The notes: a model not told the origin generated them from the sequence alone. A stretch of 42,115 bases of DNA from Candidatus Methylobacter oryzae (GCF_003994235.2 NZ_RYFG02000091.1:1-42115), one strand, 5' to 3'. Shown: positions 1 through 8,923, numbered from the stretch's first letter. Numbers and translations are program-made.

Positions 1-65
1 AGGTTATCGCCACGTTCATCACCGGCTTTATGCCGGGCAAAGACCAGCTCAATCCACAATATTAA
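1..65 (+). CDS. C-terminal fragment of an unidentified protein
   Basis: The frame beginning at base 3 is open from the window edge to a TAA at 63-65 and encodes about 20 residues ending FMPGKDQLNPQY. The start lies outside the window. The fragment is too short to assign a family. It is listed because the frame is open to the edge and the next gene on the strand begins 285 bases later. Coding status is plausible but unproven. Confidence 0.35.
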   Translation, partial: VIATFITGFMPGKDQLNPQY

Positions 66-103
66 CCAGCGGTCAATGCGTAACTTCTAAAGGCATATTA
101 ATA

Positions 104-193
104 GGAACACGGATGAGACGGATTAGCACGGATTTTTACGAGACTCACTTATTATCCGTGTCAATCCGTACAAATCCGCGTCATCCGTGTTCC
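104..193. repeat. Imperfect inverted repeat built from ACACGGAT-type units
   Basis: The left arm starts GGAACACGGATGA at 104. The right arm ends with its complement, TCATCCGTGTTCC, at 181-193. Between them the units ACGGATT and CACGGAT recur in both orientations, so the roughly 90-base stretch can fold into a long imperfect hairpin. A third, single-arm copy of the same motif family lies at 3586-3630. The multiple copies around one gene cluster suggest a dispersed intergenic repeat rather than a site for one regulator. Confidence 0.7.
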
Positions 194-228
194 ATCTTTA
201 AAAGATCTTAGCGTCTGTCATTATTAAT

Positions 229-242
229 TCCACTTAAGTGGA
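229..242. promoter_or_regulatory. 14-bp perfect palindrome upstream of sorA
   Basis: TCCACTTAAGTGGA is a perfect palindrome about 108 bases before the sorA start. A dimeric repressor or activator could bind it, but no cognate regulator is encoded next to it. No convincing -35/-10 pair was found beside it. Operator function is inference. Confidence 0.3.
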
Positions 243-349
243 TTAGACTTCTATATCGATAGCGCAACCCAACAAAAGCAACCGGATATTGATTTTCGGT
301 AATTTTAATCATGCAAAAGAAACAGCTCATCCAATCGGGGAAATAGTTT

Positions 350-1549
350 ATGGTCAGCAGAAGACATTTTATCAAGAAGACCGCGGGCGGCTTGGCAGCG
401 CTTGGCGGCTTAACTCTGTTGCAACGGTCAGGTCTGGCTGCAACCACGGCGGCAGCAGCGATTATGGATGCGCTTCCCGGCAAACAGCCGCTAATCAAAA
501 AAACGTTCCGTCCGCCGAATTACGAAACACCGGTTAATGCTTTCGATACGCCGTTCACCCCCAATAATCTGTTCTTTGTACGTTACCATAACGCCGCCGC
601 TCCCGAAATAAAAGCCGGCGACTGGCGGCTGCAGATAGGCGGCGACGCGGTTCATAGTCCATTGGCGTTCAACCTTGAACAATTACGCAGCGACTTTGAA
701 CAAGTCGAAATCGCCGCTCTGTGCCTATGTTCCGGCAATCGCCGGAGTTTGTTCGAACCGCCCGTGCCCGGACTACAGTGGGGACACGGTGCGATAGGCA
801 ACGCGCTCTGGCGCGGCGTCCGGCTGAAAGATGTGCTTGCGCAGGCCAAAATCGCCCCGTCCGCTCTGGAAGTGAGTCTGGCCGGAGCCGATTCCGGGGT
901 AATACAAGCGACACCGGATTTTGTTAAAAGCCTGCCGCTGGCCAAAGCATTGGACGAAAACACGTTAATCGCTTTTGAGATGAACGGCGAACCGTTGCCG
1001 CACTGGAACGGCTTCCCTGCCCGGCTGATCGTTCCCGGCTGGACCGCTACCTATTGGATGAAGCACCTGACTGCGATTAATGTCATCTCCAAACCCTTGG
1101 ACAATTTCTGGATGAAAACCGCCTATCGTCTGCCTAAGGACCGATTCCCCGGCGCGCAGTTCGCTTCCCAGCAAACCGAAACCAGCCGGCCCGTCACCGA
1201 GATCGTCGTCAATTCGTTGATCACCAACCTGGTCGACGGCCAAACATTGCCAAGCGCCCAGCCCATCGAAATCAAAGGCGTCGCTTGGGATTGCGGCGAC
1301 GGCATTGCACGAGTCGAAGTGTCTACCGACGGCGGCAACAGCTGGCAGCAAGCGCTATTGAAGCAGGATTACGGACGCTTTTCCTGGCGCCAATGGCACT
1401 TTGCTTTCATGCCAAAACATCCGGGGACTTATCCAGTCATGGCAAAAGCGGTCAGCCGTTCCGGCGCAAGCCAACCGCTGGAGCCTATCCCGAATCCTTC
1501 CGGTTACCAGCACAATGCCGTGCAGAAAATCAGCATTCAGCTGGTTTAA
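350..1549 (+). CDS. sorA: Sulfite:cytochrome c oxidoreductase, molybdenum subunit (SorA-like)
   Basis: This 399-residue protein belongs to the sulfite oxidase family, which oxidises sulfite to sulfate at a molybdopterin centre. A twin-arginine signal (SRRHFIKK, residues 3-10) followed by a hydrophobic stretch indicates Tat export of the folded, cofactor-loaded enzyme to the periplasm. The molybdenum-ligand cysteine is expected in the CSGNRR motif (Cys127). The C-terminal part, from about residue 280, has the immunoglobulin-like Mo-co dimerisation domain with VSTDGGNSW. The next gene, 10 bases downstream, encodes a one-haem cytochrome c, as in SorAB, and would accept the electrons. SoxC-type sulfane dehydrogenase or another periplasmic sulfite-oxidase homologue is an alternative, but no sox genes are visible. 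The ATG at 350 starts directly before the Tat motif. Confidence 0.85.
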   Translation: MVSRRHFIKKTAGGLAALGGLTLLQRSGLAATTAAAAIMDALPGKQPLIKKTFRPPNYETPVNAFDTPFTPNNLFFVRYHNAAAPEIKAGDWRLQIGGDAVHSPLAFNLEQLRSDFEQVEIAALCLCSGNRRSLFEPPVPGLQWGHGAIGNALWRGVRLKDVLAQAKIAPSALEVSLAGADSGVIQATPDFVKSLPLAKALDENTLIAFEMNGEPLPHWNGFPARLIVPGWTATYWMKHLTAINVISKPLDNFWMKTAYRLPKDRFPGAQFASQQTETSRPVTEIVVNSLITNLVDGQTLPSAQPIEIKGVAWDCGDGIARVEVSTDGGNSWQQALLKQDYGRFSWRQWHFAFMPKHPGTYPVMAKAVSRSGASQPLEPIPNPSGYQHNAVQKISIQLV

Positions 1550-1559
1550 GGAGAATATC

Positions 1560-1835
1560 ATGCGAGTACTGATTTTATTGTTATCGTTTTTCGCCGCCAC
1601 GGCTACTGCCGGTGAAAACCAGGTATTCCTGAAAGAGCGGCCGGGTAAAAGCCAGGTCGTCGCGCAATGCGCGATATGCCACAGCCTGGACTATATCACC
1701 CAACACGCCAAGATTCTGGACAGGGCCGGCTGGGAAAAAACAGTCGGCAAAATGATCAATACGATGGGAGCGCCGGTCAACGATACCGACAAGCGGATTA
1801 TCATCGATTATCTGGCGCAAAATTACGCAAAATAA
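1560..1835 (+). CDS. sorB: Monohaem cytochrome c, SorB-like electron acceptor
   Basis: This is a 91-residue protein with a Sec signal peptide (MRVLILLLSFFAATATAG) and one CAICH haem-binding motif near residue 38. The likely distal Met ligand lies in KMINTMGAPV. Size and position directly behind the molybdoenzyme match SorB, which takes electrons from sulfite oxidation and passes them to the respiratory chain. The start at 1560 is preferred over upstream in-frame codons: it gives a complete signal peptide and has an AAGGAG ribosome site that overlaps the sorA stop codon, implying coupled translation. Confidence 0.85.
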   Translation: MRVLILLLSFFAATATAGENQVFLKERPGKSQVVAQCAICHSLDYITQHAKILDRAGWEKTVGKMINTMGAPVNDTDKRIIIDYLAQNYAK

Positions 1836-1839
1836 AAAT

Positions 1840-1873
1840 AGACCTTCCAGGTTTTACAAAACCTGGAAGGTCT
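1840..1873. terminator. Strong inverted repeat between convergent genes, probable bidirectional terminator
   Basis: Two perfect 16-base arms (1840-1855 and 1858-1873) are separated by 2 bases. The stem contains GACCTTCCAGG paired with CCTGGAAGGTC and is flanked on its inner side by T4/A4. It lies between the convergent sorB and decarboxylase genes, the usual place for a shared terminator. There is no long T tract after the stem on either strand, so it may instead be a dispersed palindromic repeat. Confidence 0.6.
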
Positions 1874-1892
1874 AACTACCGAGCTTTTCCTT

Positions 1893-3539
1893 TCAACCTT
1901 TCACCCTGGATTTTAAATGCTCCGCAAGGCGTTTCATTGCTGAAGAAGAATCATCGGCCGATAAATGAACGTTAATAATGCTGGGCATGGTTTGGTTGTT
2001 CAACGCACTGATCAGCGCGGTTTCAAACGCCTCTTCCGTCGTGACGTCGTAGCCGGCTAGAGGACCGAAGACTTCCCCCAACTTATCGAATCGCCAACTG
2101 CTAATATCGTTAAAAGGCCCTTCAAGGATGCCGCGCTCGGTGCTGTATCCCTGATTGTTAAAAACCACCACAATCGGATTCAAACCAAAGTGGGCATGTG
2201 TCGACAGCTCCGTGCCGGTCATTTGAAAAGCGCCGTCGCCGACCAGAACCAAAGTCCGATGATCGGGGCGGGCAATTTGCGCGCCGAGCGCGGCCGGCAC
2301 GGCAAAGCCCATCGTCGCATAAAAACCGGAAGCTAAAAACTCGCTCTGCTCGTGTACCTGTAAATCGATAGCCGCAAAAAGACAATCGCCGACGTCGCAA
2401 ACAACAATCATCTCATCGCTGAGCGCCCGGTTAATCCGCTCGATCAAGCGGACTATCGTGATGGCTCGGCCCGTTTCCGGAAATGCGCCTGACGCCAATG
2501 GGGCGGGCTTCACGGCATAGGCTTCGTTGCACGTTTTAACCGAGTCCGTCAATTTTGCTAAAAAATCGGCCAACGAGACGCGAGGATAACGATGGGCGCT
2601 AATCACCACTTCATCCATCGAAGCGCGGATCATCGAATGAGGATCGAGCTTTGCGGTATAGATGCCGGTATCTATGTCGGTCAACGTCACGCCCAGCATC
2701 AGCAGCAAGTCGGATTGCTCTACCGTATAACGCGCGTTCTCCGAACTCATCGCCCCTTGATAGATACCGAAATAAGCCGGATGCCGCTCGGCAATGACCG
2801 ACTTGCCGGATAGCGTGGCAACAACCGGCAGTTTAGTCCGCTCGACAAACTTAACCAAAGTTTCCTGGAGCTTGTGCCGATGCAACTCAATGCCCGCTAT
2901 GACCATCGGCGAAACCGATTTAGCCATCAGCTCCACCGTTTCGGCGATAGCTTCGGATAACGCGCCCTGATCGCTGGCGAACCATTCCGTGGCTACTTCC
3001 GGCATCGGATAGCCTTCAACCATGACCATATCGCGGGGAATTTCTATATACACCGGTTTACAGCAACGGCGAGCGGAGGCGATGGCGTGATCGATCTGAC
3101 GAAAAGCAATCACCGGATCATTCAGCACCACGGATACGCAGGTAATGCGTTCGAAAATTTCGCGTTGGAACGTAAACGGACCGAAACGGTGATGGATCAA
3201 CGGATCGTCCCGTTGTTCGCGCACTCCGGGGCCGCCGCTGATAACAACCACCGGCGACGATTCCGCATAAGCGCCGGCCACGGCATTGACCGTATTCAAC
3301 GCCCCGACCCCGTAAGTGACTGCCAATGCCCCCATGCCCAGGCAACGCGCGTAACCGTCGGCCGCAAAAGCGGCGCTATCTTCCCGCGTGGTGCCGATAT
3401 GTCGGACCGGGCTCTTGACCATCAAGTCGTAAAACCCAAGCACATAGTCACCCGGAACGCCAAAGATATGTTTAACCCCTGCCTCATAAAGACGTTTGAG
3501 CAGGTATTGTCCAATCGTGTCGAATTTAGCGGTGCTCAT
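1893..3539 (-). CDS. Thiamine-diphosphate 2-keto acid decarboxylase (pyruvate / indolepyruvate decarboxylase family)
   Basis: This 548-residue enzyme has the three-part ThDP fold. The conserved cofactor-activating Glu is in TREDSAAFAADGYAR (Glu53). The adjacent pair HH (His116-His117, LIHHRFG) is the catalytic signature of non-oxidative pyruvate and indolepyruvate decarboxylases. The ThDP/Mg motif runs from GDGAFQMTG to FNNQGYSTE, with the catalytic Glu kept. It should split a 2-keto acid to an aldehyde and CO2; whether the substrate is pyruvate, indolepyruvate or phenylpyruvate cannot be read from the sequence. The start at 3539 has an AGGAT ribosome site upstream. The gene is monocistronic and convergent with sorAB, with no pathway neighbour to settle the substrate. 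Confidence 0.85.
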   Translation of the reverse strand: MSTAKFDTIGQYLLKRLYEAGVKHIFGVPGDYVLGFYDLMVKSPVRHIGTTREDSAAFAADGYARCLGMGALAVTYGVGALNTVNAVAGAYAESSPVVVISGGPGVREQRDDPLIHHRFGPFTFQREIFERITCVSVVLNDPVIAFRQIDHAIASARRCCKPVYIEIPRDMVMVEGYPMPEVATEWFASDQGALSEAIAETVELMAKSVSPMVIAGIELHRHKLQETLVKFVERTKLPVVATLSGKSVIAERHPAYFGIYQGAMSSENARYTVEQSDLLLMLGVTLTDIDTGIYTAKLDPHSMIRASMDEVVISAHRYPRVSLADFLAKLTDSVKTCNEAYAVKPAPLASGAFPETGRAITIVRLIERINRALSDEMIVVCDVGDCLFAAIDLQVHEQSEFLASGFYATMGFAVPAALGAQIARPDHRTLVLVGDGAFQMTGTELSTHAHFGLNPIVVVFNNQGYSTERGILEGPFNDISSWRFDKLGEVFGPLAGYDVTTEEAFETALISALNNQTMPSIINVHLSADDSSSAMKRLAEHLKSRVKG

Positions 3540-4241
3540 GACGATTCATCCTATAAAAAAGGTAACGATTCAGCATATATTCAATGGAACACTGATGACA
3601 CGGATCAGACGGATTTGACACGGATTTTTAGCCCAAGCCAAATTCGATGACGCTTTTGAAATCAGTGATGATCCCCGCCTCGGCAGCGTTACTAAGCCAC
3701 AGGGAAGCGGGGAATGCAGATATTGCATAAGACCATGGATGGTCTGTAGTAGAGCAACGCAGGAGCAGTTGCCGAGGAGCAAATATCTGTCCGTGCAGTC
3801 ATTGAGGCGCCTACTTTTGGCATCCATGTTCCATTTCATTTTTCGCTGAGTAATTACTAAAAAAGAACTCATCAAACAAGTCGAACGACCAATCTTCCAG
3901 GCAAATAGCAAAGCCCGGAAAAACTGGAATTCTAATTACACTTTTAGAACGTTACACCTTTCCAATCTTAGTGGGCAAGAGATTTTGCAAGCATTGGGGC
4001 AGTAAGCAAATTAATTGGGTTTATAGGCGAACGCTCGTGCGACTCATCAAAGCCTGCCGGGTTGTGGTCCTGCCTACAAACGCGTGACTACGCAATTGCC
4101 GCTTGGTATGATTGTAAGACACTAATGACTTCCATCCGGCCTTGTGGCCAAGTAACAGGCAACGCCGAACCGCCAGCTAACCAGCTGTATTTAAAAATCA
4201 ACCGGTGATTCCGAATAATCTATTAGCAGAGAAATATATTT
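3540..4241. other. 700-base stretch without a recognisable gene
   Basis: The region between two divergent genes contains one ACACGGAT-type repeat (3586-3630), a short hairpin AGACCAT/ATGGTCT at 3730-3745 and a small palindrome CAGCT-AACC-AGCTG near 4170. A 113-codon minus-strand frame (3570-3911) is not supported: its composition is odd, it overlaps the repeat and it resembles no known family. Promoters for the decarboxylase and H-NOX operons must lie here, but no confident -35/-10 pair was identified. Confidence 0.5.
3586..3630. repeat. Third copy of the ACACGGAT-type dispersed repeat
   Basis: GGAACACTGATGACACGGAT is followed by CAGACGGATTTGACACGGATTTTTA. The order and spacing of units match the arms of the inverted repeat at 104-193, about 3.4 kb away. 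It sits upstream of the decarboxylase start, with no open frame through it. Confidence 0.6.
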
Positions 4242-4787
4242 ATGAAGGGTATAGTCTTTACTGAATTCCTGGAAATGGTCGAAGCCAAATTCGGCGATGA
4301 AATGGTAGACAAAATCATTGACGATGCCGCCCTTCCCTCCGACGGCGTCTACACAGCCATCGGCACTTACGATCATCAAGAACTTCTTAGCTTGGTCGCG
4401 CTGCTCAGCGAATACACCCAGTTACCGATTCCCCAGCTTGTAGAAAAATTCGGACACCAGCTCTTTGGTCAATTTCTCGCGGGCTATCCGGGCTTTTTTT
4501 CCGGAATAAATTCCGCTTTGGACTTTCTCGCCAACGTAGAAAATTATATCCATGTCGAAGTGCTCAAACTTTATCCCGACGCCGAGCTGCCCACTTTCGA
4601 ATACGACCGCTCCATCCCCGGCGCACTGGTCATCGTCTATCGCTCTACCCGGCCATTCGCTTCCCTCGCCTTGGGGCTGATCAAAGGCTGCATCGAACAT
4701 TTCGGCGAAGAAATCGAACTCGAAGCAGAAGACCTCTCGTTTGGCAAAGGCACGGCTATGAAGTTTACCCTCGTCAAACAGGGCTAG
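4242..4787 (+). CDS. hnoX: H-NOX haem-based NO/O2 sensor protein
   Basis: This is a 181-residue stand-alone H-NOX (HNOB) domain. The proximal haem ligand is His104 in YIHVEVLKLYPDAELPTF. The haem-propionate clamp Y-x-S-x-R is present as Y133-R-S135-T-R137. Such cytosolic proteins bind NO at ferrous haem and alter the activity of a partner kinase. The gene is followed after 5 bases by a hybrid histidine kinase and then by an HD-GYP regulator, the arrangement known from bacterial H-NOX circuits controlling biofilm formation. No obvious distal-pocket H-bonding Tyr was recognised, which would favour NO over O2, but this needs alignment. The ribosome site before the ATG is weak. Confidence 0.92.
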   Translation: MKGIVFTEFLEMVEAKFGDEMVDKIIDDAALPSDGVYTAIGTYDHQELLSLVALLSEYTQLPIPQLVEKFGHQLFGQFLAGYPGFFSGINSALDFLANVENYIHVEVLKLYPDAELPTFEYDRSIPGALVIVYRSTRPFASLALGLIKGCIEHFGEEIELEAEDLSFGKGTAMKFTLVKQG

Positions 4788-4792
4788 AAAAC

Positions 4793-7141
4793 ATGGAGAA
4801 ACTGCAGCAGGAAATCGAGCGGCTTAGACGCCGCTTGGAAAGAGAAAAGGCTGCCCGCAAGCAAGCCGAAAACTTGGCCGAAGAAAAGACTCGCCAGCTT
4901 TATAAGACCAACAATGAATTAACCCTACTCTCTACCGACCTGGAAGCCGCCGTCAGCAAGGCCGTTGGCGTCATTACCAATGCTGCCGAAGGCGTCATCA
5001 TCACCGATGAAAACGGCATCATCACCACTTTCAACCCGGCCGCGGAAAAAATCTTCGCCACTACGGCCGCCCAAGTGGAAGGACTGAACATCAGCCGGCT
5101 AATGACTGGAGAGGATGCGCGCAATCACGACCGGCATATCCAAAAATACCTGAACACCGGAGAAAAACGCGCCGTCGATCAGGGCGTGCGTGAGCTTACC
5201 GCTCGCCGCGGAGATGGGAGGCTGATACCCATTGAACTGACCATTAGCGAGATGCATGTACAGGACCGCCGCATGTTCATCGGCATGGTCCGGGACATCA
5301 CCGAAGCGAAGAAAGCCAAGGAAGAGCTTAGACGGGCCAAGGAACAAGCGGAAGTCGCCAACCAGGCAAAAAGTAATTTTCTCGCCAACATGAGCCATGA
5401 AATCCGCACGCCGATGAACGCGATTATCGGCTTTACGGAAGTGGTGCTCCAGGACCGGACACTTTCAACGCAAACCGTTCAGCACATCCGTACCATCCAT
5501 AATGCCGCCAAGGGACTGCTGGGGATCATTAACAATATTCTCGACGTTTCCAAGCTGGAAAGCGGCAAGTTTATCTTGGAAAGCGTTTGTTTCCATCTCC
5601 CCAACATGATGACGGATACCCTTCGAACCGTACGTCAGCAAGCGGCGGAAAAAGGTTTGGTGATCGATTTCGTATGCGCCGCCAATGTTCCGTTGCGTGT
5701 ACAGGGCGATCCGACGCGGCTACGGCAGGTGGTATTGAATCTCGTCGGCAATGCGATCAAATTCACCGAACAAGGACGCATCACCGTTTTAGCCGACATG
5801 GAGAATCGAGCGGACATGATTCATGTCTCGGTATCAGACAGCGGCATCGGCATGACGCCGGAACAGGTTGCGAAAATCTTCGAGCCCTTTTCGCAGGCGG
5901 ATGCGAGCACCATACGCCGCTTTGGCGGCACCGGCTTGGGCACGTCGATTTGTAAGCAAATTGTCGAGCTGATGGACGGAAACATTTGGGTCGAAAGCAA
6001 GCTGGGTACGGGTTCCACCTTCCATTTCACCGCTCGCCTACCGGCAAAGCAGGATAGCACCGATTGCCTATACGAAGAAGCGGAGAGCATTGTCGAAGGC
6101 TATATTTCGCCGCGGCTGTTTAAGATCCTACTGGCGGAAGATGTCGAAACCAATGCGACACTGACCATGCTACGCCTCAACCAGCAAGGCCACGACGTCG
6201 AGTGGGTTAAAGATGGCAGGGAAGCGCTGGCCGCCTTCCAGCGCGGCGGATACGACGCGATCCTGATGGATGTGATGATGCCTAATCTCGACGGTTGCGA
6301 AGCAACGCGCAAGATACGGGCGCTGGAAAAAGAAACGGGCAAGCGTATTCCCATCCTGGCGCTGACCGCCAGCATTACCAATGAGGATCATCAGAACTGC
6401 TACCAAGCCGATATGGACAGCGTCCAGGCCAAACCGATAGATTTCGATGCCCTGCTTGCCGCGATGGAGTACATTATTCCCGCAGGAGCAGGAAAGCCGA
6501 ATACGCACCATAAAATCGAGATCGGAAACACGGCCGATATTGACTTTTCCGTATTGAGCCCGGTAGCCGACTATCCAAAAGCGCTAAGCACCTGGAGAAA
6601 TGCTTCGGCCTATGCCAAGGCGCTGTTGTCGTTTGTCCGCGAACACTCAAACGACGCGCAGGAAATAGAGCGCCTGCTAACCGCTTATCCCGAGCAGCCC
6701 GGACCGGCCCGCACGCTGGCCCATACTTTAAAAGGCACGGCAGGAAACTTGGCTTTACAGCAAATCGCCGGCCTTGCGGCTGAAATCGACACCGCTCTTA
6801 AGATTAGCTTGCCGGATAAAGCTTTACCGCTGTCGCAAAATCTCAACGATTCGCTTAACGAAGCGGCCGCCGCTATCGGCAAGCTTCGCCTGCCTGCAAG
6901 CCTTGAGGCAGAAAAAACCAAAACATTCGATGCCGAAGCGATCGGCGGACTTCTTGAACAATTGTCCTCGGCCATGGAAGAGTTGAATCCCGATGCGGTC
7001 GAGCCGATTCTCGCCCTATTGGCCGACTATCTGTCCGCTTCGGATCTCGCCCCGATCAGCAAATCGGTGGAAGCTTTCGATTTCGATGAAGCGCAAACCA
7101 GAACTCTCGCATTAGCTGAAAAACTAGACTTAACACTATGA
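4793..7141 (+). CDS. H-NOX-associated hybrid histidine kinase (coiled coil-PAS-HisKA-HATPase-REC-Hpt)
   Basis: This is a 782-residue soluble hybrid kinase with no membrane segment. Domain order: an N-terminal coiled coil (1-55), PAS (about 57-170), HisKA with phosphoacceptor His202 in NMSHEIRTPMN, HATPase with NLVGNAIKF, DSGIGM and GTGLGTS (about 300-415), receiver with Asp493 (LMDVMMP) and Lys547, and an Hpt domain with His644 in LAHTLKGTAGN. The complete His-Asp-His relay would deliver phosphate to the next gene product. It lies 5 bases after hnoX and overlaps the following HD-GYP gene by 4 bases (ATGA). The expected role is a cytosolic kinase whose autophosphorylation is gated by H-NOX. 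The last 60 residues form a helical extension resembling those of the three other hybrid kinases in this window. Confidence 0.9.
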   Translation: MEKLQQEIERLRRRLEREKAARKQAENLAEEKTRQLYKTNNELTLLSTDLEAAVSKAVGVITNAAEGVIITDENGIITTFNPAAEKIFATTAAQVEGLNISRLMTGEDARNHDRHIQKYLNTGEKRAVDQGVRELTARRGDGRLIPIELTISEMHVQDRRMFIGMVRDITEAKKAKEELRRAKEQAEVANQAKSNFLANMSHEIRTPMNAIIGFTEVVLQDRTLSTQTVQHIRTIHNAAKGLLGIINNILDVSKLESGKFILESVCFHLPNMMTDTLRTVRQQAAEKGLVIDFVCAANVPLRVQGDPTRLRQVVLNLVGNAIKFTEQGRITVLADMENRADMIHVSVSDSGIGMTPEQVAKIFEPFSQADASTIRRFGGTGLGTSICKQIVELMDGNIWVESKLGTGSTFHFTARLPAKQDSTDCLYEEAESIVEGYISPRLFKILLAEDVETNATLTMLRLNQQGHDVEWVKDGREALAAFQRGGYDAILMDVMMPNLDGCEATRKIRALEKETGKRIPILALTASITNEDHQNCYQADMDSVQAKPIDFDALLAAMEYIIPAGAGKPNTHHKIEIGNTADIDFSVLSPVADYPKALSTWRNASAYAKALLSFVREHSNDAQEIERLLTAYPEQPGPARTLAHTLKGTAGNLALQQIAGLAAEIDTALKISLPDKALPLSQNLNDSLNEAAAAIGKLRLPASLEAEKTKTFDAEAIGGLLEQLSSAMEELNPDAVEPILALLADYLSASDLAPISKSVEAFDFDEAQTRTLALAEKLDLTL

Positions 7142-8115
7142 AGAAAATTCTCGCTGTCGACGACGAGCCCAACAACCTGCAAGTGCTGCGGCAAATCTTA
7201 AAAGATCACTACCAAGTCATCTTTGCCAACAGCGGCGAAAAAGCCCTGGAAGCCGCCGGCAAACACCAGCCGAACCTGATCCTGCTCGACATCATGATGC
7301 CCTCGATGGACGGCTATGAGGTTTGCAAGCGGCTAAAAGACGATCCGGCGACCAAAGACATCCCGGTGATTTTCGTCACCGCGATGAGCGAGGAAGAGAG
7401 CGAAATCAAGGGTTTCGACGCCGGAGCGGTCGACTACATCCAAAAACCCGTTTCCGCTCCTATCGTGCTGCGGCGGGTACAAACCCACCTTTCCTTAGTG
7501 CATGCCCAGGAATTGGAAGCCAGCCAACGGGGGGCCATCTCAATGCTGGGCAAAGCCGGGCATTACAACGACACCGACACCGGCGTACACATTTGGCGCA
7601 TGGCGGCCTACGCCCGCGCCTTGGCGGAGGCTGCGGGCTGGACGAAGTCGATGGCGAACTATCTTGAACTCAGCGCGCCGATGCATGACACCGGCAAAAT
7701 CGGCATCCCGGATCATATCCTGAAAGCGCCTCGAAAATTAACGCCGGAAGAGTGGGAAATCATGAAGACGCATGCGGAGATTGGCTTCGCGATCGTCAGT
7801 TTAAGCGATACGCCGTTATTCCGGATGGCTTCCGAGATTGCCCTTTGCCATCATGAGAAATGGGATGGCAGCGGCTATCCTTCCGGACTTGCCGGAGAAG
7901 CTATTCCCGAGTCGGCACGAATCGTTGCTGTGGCCGATGTTTTCGACGCCTTGACGATGAAGCGCCCTTATAAGGAACCCTGGACCACGGCCGAGGCCAT
8001 CGATGAAATCAGGCGAGGATCGGGCTGTCATTTTGAGCCGCGGCTGGTAAAACTTTTTGAAAAAATCCTGCCGGAACTTTTGCGGATTAAGGACGAGTGG
8101 GGACTAAAAGAATAA
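7138..8115 (+). CDS. Response regulator with HD-GYP c-di-GMP phosphodiesterase output
   Basis: This 325-residue protein has an N-terminal receiver (residues 1-120) with acidic pair DDE, phosphoacceptor Asp in LLDIMMPSMDG and the Lys of KPVSAP. An HD-GYP domain follows (about 140-320) with HDTGK, HHEKWDGSGYP and the ADVFDALT helix. All the expected metal ligands and the GYP motif are visible, so c-di-GMP hydrolysis is likely. The ATG overlaps the stop of the hybrid kinase (ATGA), so the two are translationally coupled. By context this is the output of the H-NOX circuit, connecting NO to lower c-di-GMP. Confidence 0.9.
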   Translation: MKKILAVDDEPNNLQVLRQILKDHYQVIFANSGEKALEAAGKHQPNLILLDIMMPSMDGYEVCKRLKDDPATKDIPVIFVTAMSEEESEIKGFDAGAVDYIQKPVSAPIVLRRVQTHLSLVHAQELEASQRGAISMLGKAGHYNDTDTGVHIWRMAAYARALAEAAGWTKSMANYLELSAPMHDTGKIGIPDHILKAPRKLTPEEWEIMKTHAEIGFAIVSLSDTPLFRMASEIALCHHEKWDGSGYPSGLAGEAIPESARIVAVADVFDALTMKRPYKEPWTTAEAIDEIRRGSGCHFEPRLVKLFEKILPELLRIKDEWGLKE

Positions 8116-8469
8116 CCGGACAGGCTCCTCATATCTGCCTGTCACGATAACCGGGCTCCCTTTACGATGCCGCTAAATTCTAAAATCCTCTCCTATAAGT
8201 ATCTGCACATATTGAGTATCGAGCTCGATCTTATATATTGTTAATTTTAGTTATTAACAATTATTAACCGGATATTTTTTACATCCCAAACAGTATCCGG
8301 AGCATCATTTCAAGCCGAACCGCTTAATGCCGGCGGAAAATTTGACCGTCCTTGCGGATTGAAGCTTGATCATCAATAGTGAATAAAAATTCAATATTTT
8401 CAGCATATTGAATTCAAATACCACTAACTCTCAGCGGGCAAATGTAACCAAACTTCAAGAGGATCAACC
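8116..8469. other. Gene-free AT-rich interval with two inverted repeats
   Basis: No open frame of interest is seen. Two clear inverted repeats are present: ATTGTTAAT/ATTAACAAT near 8238-8262, and AATTCAATAT/ATATTGAATT at 8388-8397 and 8405-8414 (7-base loop). The second is about 55 bases before the DUF3597 gene and could be an operator or a 5' leader hairpin. Neither has the T tract of an intrinsic terminator. Confidence 0.4.
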
Positions 8470-8841
8470 ATGAGTCTGTTTAATTCTATTCTTGAAAAAC
8501 TGGGCATTCGTAGCGCCGGCGCTGCGAAAGCGCCTGACGTAAGCCAACAGCCCGCCCCGGTAGCCGCCGGCGGAATTTCCGAGATTGACGTCGTCAGCAA
8601 ATTGGAAGGATTAGCCGCTTCCCATGCTGAAAAATTGAACTGGAAAGTTTCGATTGTCGACTTGTTGAAATTATTAGGGCTTGATAGTAGCGTAACTGCA
8701 CGAAAAGAGCTGGCGACAGAATTGGGGTGTCCAGCGCAAACAATGACCGACTCGGCGCAAATGAATACCTGGCTGCATAAAACCGTATTGCAAAAACTCG
8801 CACAGAACGGCGGTAACATCCCCCAAGAGCTGTTGAGCTAA
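8470..8841 (+). CDS. DUF3597 domain protein
   Basis: This 123-residue protein begins MSLFNSILEKLG. A low-complexity Ala/Pro linker (residues 16-33) is followed by a helical DUF3597 domain (about 36-120) containing VVSKLEGLA, LNWKVSIVDLLKLLGLDSS and TWLHKTVLQKLAQNGG. The domain has no assigned activity. There is no signal peptide or membrane segment. A similar MSLF opening occurs in the next gene product, 83 bases downstream, so the pair may be co-regulated. A good AAGAGG ribosome site precedes the ATG. Confidence 0.8.
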   Translation: MSLFNSILEKLGIRSAGAAKAPDVSQQPAPVAAGGISEIDVVSKLEGLAASHAEKLNWKVSIVDLLKLLGLDSSVTARKELATELGCPAQTMTDSAQMNTWLHKTVLQKLAQNGGNIPQELLS

Positions 8842-8923
8842 ACGGCTGGATTCAAAAAACTTACTAAAGCCCTAACCATATTGCCGGGATTTATCTTATG
8901 TAGATTTCACGAGGAGAAACCTT

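Noticed and set aside
1401-1559. Longer sorB start overlapping sorA
   Set aside because: The added residues are the wrong frame of sorA; the ATG at 1560 begins a clean signal peptide with a ribosome site.
3570-3911. 113-codon minus-strand open frame
   Set aside because: It overlaps the dispersed repeat, has a composition unlike real proteins of this region and no recognisable domain or ribosome site.
8388-8414. Riboswitch before the DUF3597 gene
   Set aside because: Only one simple hairpin is visible, with none of the conserved core of a known riboswitch class.
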